Shown: positions 7,561 to 18,236, numbered from the stretch's first letter. The stretch: DNA of 64,000 nucleotides from Flavisphingomonas formosensis (GCF_009755815.1 NZ_WRPK01000002.1:675112-739111), one strand, 5' to 3'. The notes: generated from the sequence alone by a model not told the origin. Translations and numbers: made by a program.

Positions 7561-8243
7561 AACGTTTCTACAAGACAGTCGCGATCGGCGATGACCGGTC
7601 CATCCTGCTCGACGGGCGGAGCGTTAAGACCCCAGCCCGCCAGCCGCTGATGCTGCCCGGCGCGGCGCTGGCCGAGGCCGTCGCGGAGGAATGGCGTGCG
7701 CAAGGCGAGACGATCGATCCGCGCACGATGCCACTCACCGGCCTCGCCAATGCCGCGATCGATCGCGTCGCGCCGGATCCCGACGCATTTACCGCCACGC
7801 TGGCACCCTATGCCGAGACGGACCTGCTCTGCTATCGCGCCGACGAGCCGGCGGATCTGGTCGCCCGCCAGGCCGAAGCCTGGGACCCGTTGCTAGAATG
7901 GGCACGCGGCCGCTACGACATCGGCTTCGAGGTCGTGACCGGCATCGTCCATCGCGCCCAGCATGAAGCGACCGTCGCGCGCCTCGCGGCCGCGCTGGCC
8001 GCGTGCGATCCGTTCCGTCTTGCCGCCCTGTCCCCGCTGGTCACGATCGGCGGCTCGCTCGTCGCCGCGTTGGCGCTGGCGGAGGGCCGGATCGAGGCCG
8101 GCACGGCCTTCGAGGCGACCCATCTCGACGAGCTGTGGCAGGCCGAGCAATGGGGCGAGGATCCGTTCGCGGCCGACGCACGCGCCGCGCGCCGCAGGGA
8201 TTTCGAGGCCGCAGCCCGCTTCCTCGCGCTACTGGACGGTTGA
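7557..8243 (+). CDS. ATP12-family F1F0-ATPase assembly chaperone
   Basis: A 228-residue homologue of mitochondrial ATP12, the chaperone that binds the F1 alpha subunit during ATP synthase assembly. Such proteins are typical of Alphaproteobacteria. Family features visible are KRFYKTVAI, ILLDGRSVKTPAR, EEWRAQGETIDPRTMPLTGLANAAID, DLLCYRADEPADLVARQ and HLDELWQAEQWGEDP. It is cytoplasmic with no signal peptide. It is last in the overlapping chain from crcB. Its 3' end overlaps the convergent gene at 8229-8786 by 15 bases. Confidence 0.9.
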   Translation: MKRFYKTVAIGDDRSILLDGRSVKTPARQPLMLPGAALAEAVAEEWRAQGETIDPRTMPLTGLANAAIDRVAPDPDAFTATLAPYAETDLLCYRADEPADLVARQAEAWDPLLEWARGRYDIGFEVVTGIVHRAQHEATVARLAAALAACDPFRLAALSPLVTIGGSLVAALALAEGRIEAGTAFEATHLDELWQAEQWGEDPFAADARAARRRDFEAAARFLALLDG

Positions 8244-8786
8244 ACCGTTCGGCAGGAACCAGCGCGCGATCACGATGCCCGCAGCCGCCAGCATCGCGAC
8301 GCTGCCGACGAAGGAATAAATGGCATAGCGCCAATCCTGGTGCATCCAGATCGGGTCGGAAAAGAGGGTAAGCGCGCTTGCCCCGACCGAGAAGAGCAGC
8401 AGCAGCCGCATGCGGGAGGCGAAGTCGGTCACGCGGCCGGCGATACCGAGCAGCGCAAAGCCGAGGATCAGCGCGACGATCCATTCATGGACGAAGCCCG
8501 CCACCACCACCGCCATGCTGGAGGAGGAAAAGCCGAGGCTGTTGTAATGCACCACCGCGATCGGGCCCTTGCCATAAAGCACGGCGCCAGGCGCGGTCAT
8601 CGGCGAGGGGACGACATAGGTGCCGGTTCCCGGCAGATTCTGCGCCAGCGCCACCTGTATCGCCGCATTCGGAGCGTCGCCTGCGGTCGAAAGGCCGACT
8701 AGCTGCAGCGGCGTCGCGAAGAAGAGAAATCCCACGACGAACATCGCCACCGCCCCGGCAAGGCTGCCGATCACCATCCGGATCAT
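8229..8786 (-). CDS. Hypothetical membrane protein (185 aa)
   Basis: A 185-residue protein with an N-terminal hydrophobic segment (about 4-26), a polar extramembrane stretch (roughly 30-85) and three further hydrophobic segments near 88-110, 122-140 and 150-175. It is probably an inner-membrane protein with a periplasmic loop. No named family is recognised with certainty. It converges on and overlaps the ATP12 gene by 15 bases. Confidence 0.75.
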   Translation of the reverse strand: MIRMVIGSLAGAVAMFVVGFLFFATPLQLVGLSTAGDAPNAAIQVALAQNLPGTGTYVVPSPMTAPGAVLYGKGPIAVVHYNSLGFSSSSMAVVVAGFVHEWIVALILGFALLGIAGRVTDFASRMRLLLLFSVGASALTLFSDPIWMHQDWRYAIYSFVGSVAMLAAAGIVIARWFLPNGSTVQ

Positions 8787-8886
8787 GTCGTCCTCCCCTG
8801 TTGGGTGCCACGAGGCTATATGAGGCGATAACGCTGCGGAAGGATAAAGGTTTGCCTACGCGCCGAAAGGCGCGGCGCGAAGCCGC

Positions 8887-9267
8887 TCAGCGCGCCTCCT
8901 TGCGCCGGCTCAGTGCCGCCACGCAGGAGGCGCGATCGACATCCTCACCATTGGGCATGCGCGCGTCGACATAGGTGACGACCGCCTCGGCACCCTGGCC
9001 GGGCGGATAGAGATAAGCATCGAGCACGCAGACAGAGCTCGCAAATTGCAGCCGCCGCGCCCCGCTCTGCTCGCGCAGGTCCTGATCGGGCGTGCCGAAC
9101 AAGGCCATGAGCGAGCGCGCATCTTTGCCCATCACCCGTTCGAGCCCGGCGATCGGAAGCGCCGCCTTGGGCGGCGGCCCGGCCGTCTTCGGCGGGGTTT
9201 CCGGCGCGCACGCCGACAATAGCGTCAGGACGGCGAACCCGCCGGAAAGAACCAGTGATCGTGCCAT
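8887..9267 (-). CDS. Small putative lipoprotein
   Basis: A 126-residue protein with a lipoprotein signal (hydrophobic stretch and lipobox LLSAC, Cys near residue 20), then a Pro-rich spacer. The folded part includes IAGLERVMGKDARSLMALFGTPDQDLRE, reminiscent of SmpA/BamE-like small outer-membrane lipoproteins in which a GxxxxxLxxxFGxPDxxR segment precedes a beta-rich part. Two later Cys residues could form a disulfide. It is divergent from the adenosine kinase gene. Function is unknown. Confidence 0.75.
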   Translation of the reverse strand: MARSLVLSGGFAVLTLLSACAPETPPKTAGPPPKAALPIAGLERVMGKDARSLMALFGTPDQDLREQSGARRLQFASSVCVLDAYLYPPGQGAEAVVTYVDARMPNGEDVDRASCVAALSRRKEAR

Positions 9268-9399
9268 AGATCATCCTACCCGATTGGTACTCACCCGAGC
9301 CAGGCCGTGCCTTCACGCCAGACGCATCGCACACGCATTGCGTCGCATCGATCCCGCGTCTAGGCGCGGCCTGTGCAAACAGGCGGATGGAGCGACGGC

Positions 9400-10398
9400 G
9401 TGAGCGAAGCAACCCTCGATATCGTGGCGATCGGCAATGCCATCGTGGACGTGATTGCGCGAGCAGACGATGCGTTCATCGATCGCGAAGGCATCGCCAA
9501 GGGATCGATGCGGTTGATCGACACGGAAACCGCCGAGGGACTCTACGGCCGCATGGCGCCCGGCATAGAGGCGAGCGGCGGTTCGGCCGCGAACACGGTG
9601 GCCGGCATCGCCGCGCTGGGCGGCAAGTGCGGCTTCATCGGCCAGGTGGCGCAGGACCAGCTCGGCGAAGTGTTTGCACATGACATCCGGGCGCTGGGCG
9701 TCGCCTTCCGCACCGCGGCGCGCGCGGGCGATCCGCCGACGGCCCGCTGCCTGATCCTGGTGACCCCCGATGGACAGCGCACGATGAACACCTATCTCGG
9801 CGCATCGCAATATCTGCCGGAGGAAGCGATCGATCGCGATCTGATCGCGTCGGCAGAGATTCTCTATCTCGAAGGCTATTTGTGGGATCCGGAGCAGCCG
9901 CGCGCCGCGATGCGCGCCGCGATCGAGATCGCGCACGGCGCCGGCCGCAAAGTCGCCTTCAGCCTCTCCGACGCCTTCTGCATCGAGCGGCACCGCGCCG
10001 ATTTCCGCGCGCTCATCGCCGATGGCGATGTCGACATCCTGTTCGCGAACGAAGCCGAGATCCTGTCACTCAACGAGACCGACGATTTCGAGGCGGCGGT
10101 TTCCGCAACGGCGCAGCAGGTGCCGACGCTCGTCGTCACCCGCTCCGAAAAGGGCGCGCTGGCGGTGAAGGATGGAGAACGCTTCCAAGTGCCGGCCGAA
10201 CCGATCGACCAGATCGTCGACACCACCGGCGCCGGCGACCTGTTCGCCGCCGGCTTCCTCGCCGGGCAGGCCAAGGGGCTGGACGTCACCGACAGCCTCA
10301 CCATGGGCGCGATCGCCGCGGCCGAGGTGATTTCCCATTTCGGCGCCCGGCCCGAATCCGACATCAAGACGCTGATCGCCCGCCGCCTCGGCGCCTGA
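9400..10398 (+). CDS. Adenosine kinase (PfkB family)
   Basis: A 332-residue ribokinase/PfkB-family sugar kinase of the adenosine-kinase branch, which phosphorylates adenosine to AMP in purine salvage. Visible features are LDIVAIGNAIVDVI at the N-terminus, GGSAANTVAGIAALGG (PfkB signature 1) and DTTGAGDLFAAGFLAG (signature 2, with the catalytic Asp and anion hole). The GTG at 9400 is chosen because GGAG lies seven to eight bases upstream and the family motif begins soon after; another in-frame GTG lies 27 bases earlier. The gene ends just before a bidirectional terminator. Confidence 0.85.
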   Translation: MSEATLDIVAIGNAIVDVIARADDAFIDREGIAKGSMRLIDTETAEGLYGRMAPGIEASGGSAANTVAGIAALGGKCGFIGQVAQDQLGEVFAHDIRALGVAFRTAARAGDPPTARCLILVTPDGQRTMNTYLGASQYLPEEAIDRDLIASAEILYLEGYLWDPEQPRAAMRAAIEIAHGAGRKVAFSLSDAFCIERHRADFRALIADGDVDILFANEAEILSLNETDDFEAAVSATAQQVPTLVVTRSEKGALAVKDGERFQVPAEPIDQIVDTTGAGDLFAAGFLAGQAKGLDVTDSLTMGAIAAAEVISHFGARPESDIKTLIARRLGA

Positions 10399-10406
10399 AA
10401 ACGGAA

Positions 10407-10429
10407 GCCCCGGGCAGATGGCCCGGGGC
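10407..10429. terminator. Bidirectional hairpin between convergent genes
   Basis: Perfect 9-base arms (GCCCCGGGC and complement) flank a five-base loop, placed between the adenosine kinase stop and the permease stop. It probably serves transcripts from both sides. Confidence 0.65.
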
Positions 10430-10435
10430 AACCAC

Positions 10436-12034
10436 TTATGCGATCGGCGGCACGGGTTGCGGCGGTGCGTCGGCATCCTCCTCATGCACTTCGACGATGC
10501 CGAGGCCGACATGGCTGCGGCGCATCGAATAGCCAAAATAGATGAAGAGACCGATGATCGCCCAGACCGGGAACACGATCATCGCGGCCGGCGGCAGATA
10601 GAAGAACAGCAGCAAGCAGCCGGCCGCGGCCAGCGGGGCCACGATCCAGACCAGCGGCGTGCGGAAGACTCGCCTGCGATTCGGCTCCGTCCGCCGAAGA
10701 ATCATCACAGCGATCGCGACGAAGAAGAAGGCGCAGAGCGTGCCTGAGTTCGAAATATCGGCCAGCTTGCCCACGGGGAAGAAAGCGGCCGCGATCGCGA
10801 CCGCGATACCGGTGACGATCGTGATGACGTGCGGCGTCTTGTACTTCGGATGCACCGCGCTGAACCGCTTTGGCAGCAGGCCGTCACGCGACATCACGAA
10901 GAAGATGCGGGTCTGGCCGAACATCATCATCAGGATCACCGACGGCAGCGCGAACCCGGCTGCCAGGCCGAGCAGGTTGCCGACCGCGGGATGCCCGATC
11001 GAGCGCAGCACATGAGCCAGCGCCTCCTTGGAACAGACCAGCGGATTTGTGCCCGCTGCCGCGAGGCTCGCACATTTTCCGGCGAGCTCCGCTGAACCCG
11101 GCGAGATCATCGCGCCATTGGCTTCCATCACCGGCTGGGCGCCGAACGAGCCGACGGCACCCGCCGCGACCAGCATGTAGAGAATGGTGCAGATCACGAG
11201 ACTGCCGATCAATCCGATCGGCACGTTGCGTTGCGGATTCTTGGTTTCCTCCGCCGCGGTCGAGACCGCATCAAACCCGACGAAGGCGAAGAAGATGGAA
11301 GAAGCCGCCCCGATCACGCCCACGCTGCCGAGCGGGGCAAACGGGACGAAATGATCCATCTGGATCAAGGGCACCGCGAAGGCGATGAACAGCAGCAGCG
11401 CTGCCAGCTTGATGGCGACGAGCGCGGCGTTGACCGTCGCACTCTCCTTGGTGCCGATCACGAGCAGCCAGGTCACAAGCCCCGCGATGAGCACCGCGGG
11501 AAAATTGACGATCCCGCCGACTTCAGCGGCCTTGAGAAGATCCGGAGTCGCTTCCATGCCGATCGCCATCTGCATCCGCGCGATCAGCCCATCGCCATTC
11601 GCGATGACGTCGGGCACATGGATGCCCAGCAGATGATCGAGCAGGCCGACGATATAGCCCGACCAGCCGACCGCCACGGCGCTCGCGGCGACGGCATATT
11701 CGAGCACCAGCGCCCAACCGACGATCCAGGCCAGAAATTCGCCCAGCACGGCATAGGTGTAGGTATATGCCGAACCCGAAACCGGCACCATCGCAGCGAG
11801 CTCGGCATAGCAGAGTGCCGCGACACCGCATACGAAAGCAGCCAGAAGGAAGCTGATCATCATCGCCGGACCGGCCTTCTGCGCGGCCTCGGCCGTCAGC
11901 ACGAAGATGCCCGTACCGATGATGCCGCCGATGCCCAGCATGGTGAGCTGGAACGGCCCTAGCGATCGGTGCAGCGATTTCTTTTCAGCAGTAGCGAGGA
12001 TGGCATCGAGCGACTTTACGCGCCAGAAAATCAT
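10436..12034 (-). CDS. APC-family amino-acid permease
   Basis: A 532-residue transporter of the amino acid-polyamine-organocation superfamily, closest in pattern to cationic amino-acid transporters. TM1 contains the unwound-helix motif GIGGIIGTGIFVL, and TM3 to TM5 include CYAELAAMVPVSGSAYTY. About twelve to fourteen hydrophobic segments can be counted. An extracytoplasmic insertion around residues 315-350 contains two Cys residues (LAGKCASLAA, NPLVCSKEA) that could form a disulfide. The start at 12034 is preferred because it directly precedes the amphipathic N-terminal region. The substrate cannot be assigned. Confidence 0.88.
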   Translation of the reverse strand: MIFWRVKSLDAILATAEKKSLHRSLGPFQLTMLGIGGIIGTGIFVLTAEAAQKAGPAMMISFLLAAFVCGVAALCYAELAAMVPVSGSAYTYTYAVLGEFLAWIVGWALVLEYAVAASAVAVGWSGYIVGLLDHLLGIHVPDVIANGDGLIARMQMAIGMEATPDLLKAAEVGGIVNFPAVLIAGLVTWLLVIGTKESATVNAALVAIKLAALLLFIAFAVPLIQMDHFVPFAPLGSVGVIGAASSIFFAFVGFDAVSTAAEETKNPQRNVPIGLIGSLVICTILYMLVAAGAVGSFGAQPVMEANGAMISPGSAELAGKCASLAAAGTNPLVCSKEALAHVLRSIGHPAVGNLLGLAAGFALPSVILMMMFGQTRIFFVMSRDGLLPKRFSAVHPKYKTPHVITIVTGIAVAIAAAFFPVGKLADISNSGTLCAFFFVAIAVMILRRTEPNRRRVFRTPLVWIVAPLAAAGCLLLFFYLPPAAMIVFPVWAIIGLFIYFGYSMRRSHVGLGIVEVHEEDADAPPQPVPPIA

Positions 12035-12131
12035 GGATGTCCCCTGCGGCCGGCCGCACTGTGTGGCCCGGACCATATTGGGAGGGCAGCCTAACCGCTA
12101 ATCCTGCACGCGCAATAGGCTTGCGGCGCCC

Positions 12132-12156
12132 TGTAACGGGCATTTGCGCCGTTACA
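12132..12156. promoter_or_regulatory. Perfect dyad upstream of the permease
   Basis: TGTAACGG and its exact complement CCGTTACA flank nine bases. The dyad lies about 100 bases upstream of the permease start and just past the HIT gene. It could be an operator for the permease or a weak hairpin after hisE/HIT transcription. No regulator is assigned. Confidence 0.3.
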
Positions 12157-12185
12157 TCCGGTCGTAACAGGAGCGGGAAAGCGCG

Positions 12186-12563
12186 CTATTCGGGAACCAT
12201 CGCGTAGAATTGGCGTCCGCCGAAAAGATGGACGTGAAGGTGCGGCACCTCCTGATGGCCGTGCTGTCCGACATTGGCGAGCATGCGATAACCCGGCTCG
12301 ACCAGCCCCTCCTGCCGCGCCACCGCGCCAACCGCGCGGATGAAGTGGGCGATCTCCTCGTCCGAGGCCTTGGCGCTGAAATCGTCCCAGGAGACATAGC
12401 GCCCCTTGGGAATGACGAGGATATGCACCGGCGCCTGCGGATTGATGTCGTGGAAGGCGAGCGCATGCGCATCCTCATAAACTTTCCGGCACGGCAGCTC
12501 ACCGCGCAGGATGCGGGCGAAGACATTGCCGTCATCATAGGCGGCGGTGGGATCGATCGGCAT
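12186..12563 (-). CDS. HIT-family nucleotide-binding hydrolase
   Basis: A 125-residue histidine triad protein of the Hint/HinT type, which hydrolyses nucleoside phosphoramidates and related AMP conjugates. The triad HLHVHLF near the C-terminus contains the nucleophilic His, and FHDINPQAPVHILVIPKGRY is typical of Hint proteins. The start at 12563 lies five bases from the hisE stop at 12568, so it is co-transcribed with hisE. This hisE-HIT order is common in Alphaproteobacteria. Confidence 0.9.
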   Translation of the reverse strand: MPIDPTAAYDDGNVFARILRGELPCRKVYEDAHALAFHDINPQAPVHILVIPKGRYVSWDDFSAKASDEEIAHFIRAVGAVARQEGLVEPGYRMLANVGQHGHQEVPHLHVHLFGGRQFYAMVPE

Positions 12564-12567
12564 GGGC

Positions 12568-12888
12568 TCAGCTCTCCTTGCGCGCGGCCTTTTCGGCAAG
12601 GCCGGACGTTCCTTCGCGCCGCTCCAGCTCCGCCAGCACCTCGGCGAGCGGCACATCCATGTCGGCGAGCAGAACGAGCAGATGGAACAGCAGGTCCGCC
12701 GATTCGGAGGTGACGGCAGCGCGATCCCCCTCGATCGCCGCAATCACTGTCTCGACGGCTTCTTCACCCACCTTCTGGGCGATCTTGCCCCGGCCCCTGG
12801 CCGTCAGCTTGGCGACATAGGAAAGCGCCGGATCGGAGACCCGGCGCTTGGCGATCGTATCTTCCAGTTTTTCGAGCGTTCCGGCCAT
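12568..12888 (-). CDS. hisE: Phosphoribosyl-ATP diphosphatase HisE
   Basis: A 106-residue HisE, which hydrolyses phosphoribosyl-ATP to phosphoribosyl-AMP and pyrophosphate at the second step of histidine synthesis. The MazG-like fold is seen in KIAQKVGEEAVETVIAA (metal-binding acidic residues) and ESADLLFHLLVLLADM. Length is normal. It follows hisF on the same strand, but a PEP-CTERM gene with its own long upstream region lies between them. Confidence 0.93.
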   Translation of the reverse strand: MAGTLEKLEDTIAKRRVSDPALSYVAKLTARGRGKIAQKVGEEAVETVIAAIEGDRAAVTSESADLLFHLLVLLADMDVPLAEVLAELERREGTSGLAEKAARKES

Positions 12889-12936
12889 GCCGCCCTTTGA
12901 CGCGGGGACGGCCGGAGCGCAACCGTCCTGAACCGA

Positions 12937-13254
12937 TCAGCTCGTCCGGCGGCGACGGCTGCTGCGGCGGCCGATCACCAGGCCGGCAATGCCGGCGGCG
13001 AACAGCGCGAAATCGGCAGGCTCGGGTACCGGCGTGCCGCCGCTGCTGCTCGACGTGGTCGTGCCACCCGAGGTGGACGACGTGGTCGTGCCGCCCGAGG
13101 TGGACGACGTGCTGGTCGTTCCGCAATGCTTCTTGCAGGTGCCGCCGGAAGAGCTCCAGCCGCCAGAGGAGATGAAACCGGCCGATGCCGGGGTGGTGCC
13201 TGCCAAGGCGACGGCGATGGCCGACGCCACGGCCGCGGTGCGAAGATTGATCAT
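12937..13254 (-). CDS. Small PEP-CTERM sorting-domain protein
   Basis: A 105-residue secreted protein. It has a Sec signal (AVASAIAVALAGTTPASA), then a Ser/Thr/Gly-rich region with three near-identical units of the TSGGTTTSS type. The C-terminus is a PEP-CTERM signal: VPEP, a hydrophobic helix (ADFALFAAGIAGLVIG) and the basic tail RRSSRRRR. In other bacteria this signal is recognised by exosortase during surface-polysaccharide-linked export. Two Cys residues (GTCKKHC) precede the repeats. It sits between hisF and hisE. No exosortase gene is visible in this window. Confidence 0.85.
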   Translation of the reverse strand: MINLRTAAVASAIAVALAGTTPASAGFISSGGWSSSGGTCKKHCGTTSTSSTSGGTTTSSTSGGTTTSSSSGGTPVPEPADFALFAAGIAGLVIGRRSSRRRRTS

Positions 13255-13440
13255 GCCGAACCCCTGCTCACTAAGGTTACGCAAATATTTACCTGTCGGT
13301 GGCCTGGCATGTGCAAGCACCTCGCCAGTTTACAGGATTCGCGAAATTCCGCGCTGCAAAAAGGTTAACACGAAGATATGTCAATTGGTTAATGTAAATC
13401 TAACCGACAGATACGTGACATTTCCGTCGTTCGGACGCGC

Positions 13441-14202
13441 TCAGCTGCGGACGGGGAGGCCGGCGCTGCGCAGTGCAGCATGCGCCTCGGCAATGCTGTG
13501 CTGACCGAAATGGAAGATGGAAGCGGCCAGAACGGCGCTGGCATGGCCCTCGGTAATGCCCTGCACGAGATGGTCGAGCGTGCCGACACCGCCGCTTGCG
13601 ATCACCGGTATCGAGACCTGGTCGGAAATGATCCGGATCAGCTCCAGATCATAGCCGTCGCGGGTGCCGTCCCGGTCCATCGAGGTCACCAGCAATTCTC
13701 CCGCGCCGCGCGAGGCCAGTTCGCGCGCATGGGCTACGGCATCGATGCCGGTGGGCTTTCGGCCGCCATGGGTGAACACTTCCCAGCGGCCAGGCGCGAC
13801 ACGGCGCGCATCGACGGCGCCGACGACGCACTGGCTGCCGAAGCGCTCGGCGAGGTCGGCGACCAGTGCGGGGCGCGCTACCGCGGCGGAGTTGATCGCC
13901 ACCTTGTCGGCGCCGGCCAGCAGCAGGGCGCGGCCGTCTTCGACCGACCGCACGCCGCCGCCTACGGTGAGCGGCATGAAGCACACCGCCGCGGTACGGG
14001 CGACGACGTCCAGGATCGTGCCGCGCTCCTCATGGCTGGCGGTGATGTCGAGGAAGCAGAGCTCGTCCGCGCCGGCCGCATCATAGACCCGCGCCTGCTC
14101 CACCGGATCGCCGGCATCGGCGAGATCGACGAAGTTGACGCCTTTCACGACGCGACCGCCGGCGACGTCGAGACAGGGAATGACGCGGGCCCGAACGCTC
14201 AT
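13441..14202 (-). CDS. hisF: Imidazole glycerol phosphate synthase, cyclase subunit HisF
   Basis: A 253-residue HisF. It uses ammonia from HisH to convert PRFAR to imidazole glycerol phosphate and AICAR. Visible are [19 protein letters not shown] with the catalytic Asp near residue 11, VGAVDARRV with the second catalytic Asp near 130, and phosphate-binding loops ASGGVG and TVGGGVRS. Its start overlaps the hisA stop by four bases. Confidence 0.95.
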   Translation of the reverse strand: MSVRARVIPCLDVAGGRVVKGVNFVDLADAGDPVEQARVYDAAGADELCFLDITASHEERGTILDVVARTAAVCFMPLTVGGGVRSVEDGRALLLAGADKVAINSAAVARPALVADLAERFGSQCVVGAVDARRVAPGRWEVFTHGGRKPTGIDAVAHARELASRGAGELLVTSMDRDGTRDGYDLELIRIISDQVSIPVIASGGVGTLDHLVQGITEGHASAVLAASIFHFGQHSIAEAHAALRSAGLPVRS

Positions 14203-14939
14203 CCGCGTGCCACCTTGAGCGCGGCAGCCAGGCTGAGCCGCCCGTCGTAGAGCGCGCGTCCGGTGATCACGCCTTCAATTCCCTCGGAGCTTGCTCGGGC
14301 AAGCTCGAGAATGTCGGTGATGTCGGCGACGCCACCGCTGGCGATCACCGGGATCGACGTCCGCCGCGCGAGCGCCACCGTCGCCTTGACGTTGCAGCCC
14401 TTGAGCAGCCCGTCGCGGCCTACGTCGGTAAAGAGCAGCGCAGCGACGCCGGCATCGGCGAAGCGAGCGGCGAGATCCGCCACCGCGATATCGGATACCT
14501 CCGCCCAGCCATGCGTCGCGACGAAGCCGTCGCGCGCATCGACACCGACCACGATCCGTCCGGGCAGATCTCGCGCCGCGCCCTTCACGAAATCGGGATC
14601 GGTGAGCGCGGCGGTGCCGATCACCACCCGGTCGATCCCGAGCGCTAACCAGCGATCGATCGCCGCCCGGTCGCGAATACCGCCGCCCAGCTGCACCTTG
14701 CCGGGAAAGGCCCTGACGATCGCCTCGACCGCCTGGGGATTGACCGATTTGCCGGCAAAGGCGCCGTCGAGATCGACGACATGGAGGTGATCCGCCCCAT
14801 CTTCGGCGAAGCGCCGGGCCTGTGCGGCGGGATCGTCTCCATAGACGGTGGCCCGATCCATATCCCCCTCGGCCAGACGCACCACCTGGCCGCCCTTGAG
14901 GTCGATGGCTGGAAACACGATCAGGCTCAAGGCCGCCAC
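14199..14939 (-). CDS. hisA: Phosphoribosylformimino-AICAR isomerase HisA
   Basis: A 246-residue TIM-barrel isomerase that opens ProFAR to PRFAR in histidine synthesis. [14 protein letters not shown] carries the catalytic Asp; QLGGGIRD and ASGGVAD form the phosphate loops; [11 protein letters not shown] carries the second Asp. The start is a GTG at 14939 lying 13 bases inside hisH. A TTG three codons later would also precede the conserved core. It is part of the tightly overlapping hisB-hisH-hisA-hisF set. Confidence 0.93.
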   Translation of the reverse strand: MAALSLIVFPAIDLKGGQVVRLAEGDMDRATVYGDDPAAQARRFAEDGADHLHVVDLDGAFAGKSVNPQAVEAIVRAFPGKVQLGGGIRDRAAIDRWLALGIDRVVIGTAALTDPDFVKGAARDLPGRIVVGVDARDGFVATHGWAEVSDIAVADLAARFADAGVAALLFTDVGRDGLLKGCNVKATVALARRTSIPVIASGGVADITDILELARASSEGIEGVITGRALYDGRLSLAAALKVARG

Positions 14940-15547
14940 TCCAGGAAACGGGCGAGGAAGGCGAGGCCATAGGCCTGGCTCTTCTCAGGATGGAATTGGG
15001 CACCAACCATGTTGCCGCGGCCGATCGCCGCGACGACGGGGCCGCCATGGTCGGTGATCGCCAGCACGTCGGCCGGATCGGTCGCCGCAAAGGCATAGCT
15101 GTGCAAATAATAGGCCTCGCCGGGCACGATCATCGCGTGCGGACGGACCGGCACCACGTCGTTCCAGCCCATATGCGGCACCTTCAGCGCGGGATCGGTC
15201 GGTTCCAGCCGGCCGACCGTACCCCCGATCCAGCCGAGCCCGCGATGGATGCCATGCTCCTCACCACGGTCCGCCATGAGTTGCATTCCGACGCAGATAC
15301 CCAGGAATGGCCGGCCGGCGCGCAGCACCGCCTCCTCCATCGCCTCGACCATGCCGCCAATCGCCGACAGCGCGCCCATGCAGGCCGCAAAGGCGCCGAC
15401 GCCCGGCAGCACGACCCGGTCCGCCGCGCGAACGTCGGCGGGATCCGAGGTGACCGCGATCGATTCGGCCCCGGCAGCGCGAAGAGCATTCTCGACCGAA
15501 CGAAGATTGCCCGCGCCATAGTCGACGAGCGCGATGCGCTCAGCCAT
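14927..15547 (-). CDS. hisH: Imidazole glycerol phosphate synthase, glutaminase subunit HisH
   Basis: A 206-residue class I glutamine amidotransferase that supplies ammonia to HisF. Visible are [14 protein letters not shown] at the N-terminus, the nucleophile Cys in [10 protein letters not shown], and the His-Glu of the triad in QFHPEKSQ near the C-terminus. The start at 15547 is chosen over an upstream in-frame start because the family begins here. It overlaps hisB upstream by eight bases and hisA downstream. Confidence 0.94.
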   Translation of the reverse strand: MAERIALVDYGAGNLRSVENALRAAGAESIAVTSDPADVRAADRVVLPGVGAFAACMGALSAIGGMVEAMEEAVLRAGRPFLGICVGMQLMADRGEEHGIHRGLGWIGGTVGRLEPTDPALKVPHMGWNDVVPVRPHAMIVPGEAYYLHSYAFAATDPADVLAITDHGGPVVAAIGRGNMVGAQFHPEKSQAYGLAFLARFLEWRP

Positions 15548-16151
15548 CGGCTTCGGCTCCCCCGCCCAGCGTGCCCTTGGTCGAAGGAATCGCATCCGCC
15601 TTGCGCGGATCGATTTCTACGGCCGCGCGCAGAGCGCGTGCCAGCGCCTTATAGGCGCTTTCAACGATATGGTGGTTGTTGCGCCCGTACAGCGTCTCGA
15701 CATGCAGGGTGATGCCGGCGGCCTGGGCGAAGCTGTGGAACCAGTGCTCGAACATCTCGGTATCCATTTCGCCCAGCCGCGGCTGGCTGAATTCCGTGCG
15801 CCAGACCAGGAAGGGGCGGCCTGAGATGTCGATCGCGACGCGGGTCAGCGTTTCGTCCATCGGCGCATAGGCATGGCCGTACCGGGTGATGCCGCGCTTG
15901 TCGCCGAGCGCCTTGGCGAACGCCTCGCCGAGCGCGATCGCGCTGTCCTCGGTGGTGTGGTGCGGATCGATGTGCAGATCGCCCGTCACCGTCATCCGGA
16001 TATCGATCAGCGAATGACGCGAGAGCTGTTCGACCATATGGTCGAGGAAACCGATGCCCGTCGAAACGCTGTAGGCGCCGGTGCCGTCGAGATCGATTTC
16101 GATCGCGACATCGGTCTCGCTGGTCTTGCGATGGATGGAGGCGGTCCGCAT
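15540..16151 (-). CDS. hisB: Imidazoleglycerol-phosphate dehydratase HisB
   Basis: A 203-residue monofunctional dehydratase that converts imidazole glycerol phosphate to imidazole acetol phosphate. It has the paired metal-binding signatures [14 protein letters not shown] and the later HxxE region [14 protein letters not shown], plus [13 protein letters not shown]. It is the promoter-proximal gene of the histidine set and is divergent from sspB across 75 bases, which must hold both promoters. Confidence 0.95.
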   Translation of the reverse strand: MRTASIHRKTSETDVAIEIDLDGTGAYSVSTGIGFLDHMVEQLSRHSLIDIRMTVTGDLHIDPHHTTEDSAIALGEAFAKALGDKRGITRYGHAYAPMDETLTRVAIDISGRPFLVWRTEFSQPRLGEMDTEMFEHWFHSFAQAAGITLHVETLYGRNNHHIVESAYKALARALRAAVEIDPRKADAIPSTKGTLGGGAEADG

Positions 16152-16226
16152 GGCGCGCCGCTATAGCGCGATCGGCACGCTTCGCAATGTCTTGACCCTT
16201 TCCGCCCCAGCGTTCACCTAGCAACC

Positions 16227-16709
16227 ATGAGCGAGCAGACGCCCGACAGCCTGATTCCCTACGACGAGATCGTCCAGGAGGCGCTCCGCGCCGTGGTCGG
16301 TCGCGTGCTCGGAGAAGTGCAGCAAAATGGTGGCCTGCCCGGCAACCACCATTTCTACATCACCTTCAAGACGACGGCGCCGGGGGTCGACATTCCCAAG
16401 CACCTCGTGGAGCGCTTCCCCGACGAGATGACGATCGTCATCCAGAATCGCTTCTGGGATCTGAAGGTGGGCAAGGACGGCTTCGAGGTCGGCCTCAGCT
16501 TCAACCAGGTGCCCGCACGCCTGGCCATTCCGTTCGCTGCGGTGACCGGCTTCGTCGATCCCGCCGTGAATTTCGCCCTGCAATTCCAGGCACATGTCGA
16601 AGAAGAGGCGGACGAGCCGACCGAAAAGGCCGAGAACGACCACCCGATCGCGCAACCGGTCGAGGACGGATCGAACGTCGTTTCGGTGGATTTCACCCGC
16701 AAGAAATAA
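16227..16709 (+). CDS. sspB: SspB-family ClpXP adaptor (alphaproteobacterial type)
   Basis: A 160-residue protein of the SspB family, which tethers ssrA-tagged and other substrates to the ClpXP protease. The folded core (about residues 10-125) includes GNHHFYITFKTTAPGVDIP, VIQNRFWDLKV and FQVGLSF-like strands ending in LAIPFAAVTGFVDP. The tail is acidic and flexible and ends in a conserved VVSVDFTRKK, as expected for the ClpX-docking XB motif. It is divergent from hisB. Confidence 0.9.
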   Translation: MSEQTPDSLIPYDEIVQEALRAVVGRVLGEVQQNGGLPGNHHFYITFKTTAPGVDIPKHLVERFPDEMTIVIQNRFWDLKVGKDGFEVGLSFNQVPARLAIPFAAVTGFVDPAVNFALQFQAHVEEEADEPTEKAENDHPIAQPVEDGSNVVSVDFTRKK

Positions 16710-16847
16710 TCCAGATTCCCCTCCCTCGCTTGCGGGAAAGGGTCGGGGAGGCGCCGAAAGAGCGCCCTGCGAGCTCCCGCTGAAAATAAGGCCCTCTCCC
16801 AACCCTCTCCCGCACGCGAGGAGGGCCAAAAAGTCGCGAGGCTCCCG
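16710..16847. repeat. Intergenic REP-like palindromic element
   Basis: The spacer between sspB and fumC is built of CCCTCCC / GGGAAAGGG / CCTCTCCC / GAGGAGGG tracts with a long imperfect dyad, like the dispersed proteobacterial intergenic repeats that read CCCTCTCCC...GCGGGAGAGGG. A related copy occurs at about 29918-29976. No gene is seen. Confidence 0.45.

Positions 16848-18236
<1,389 letters not shown>

Noticed and set aside
13385..13405. CtrA-like site TTAA-N7-CTAA upstream of the PEP-CTERM gene
   Set aside because: One half-site deviates, and a single near-match is expected by chance in a locally AT-rich stretch.
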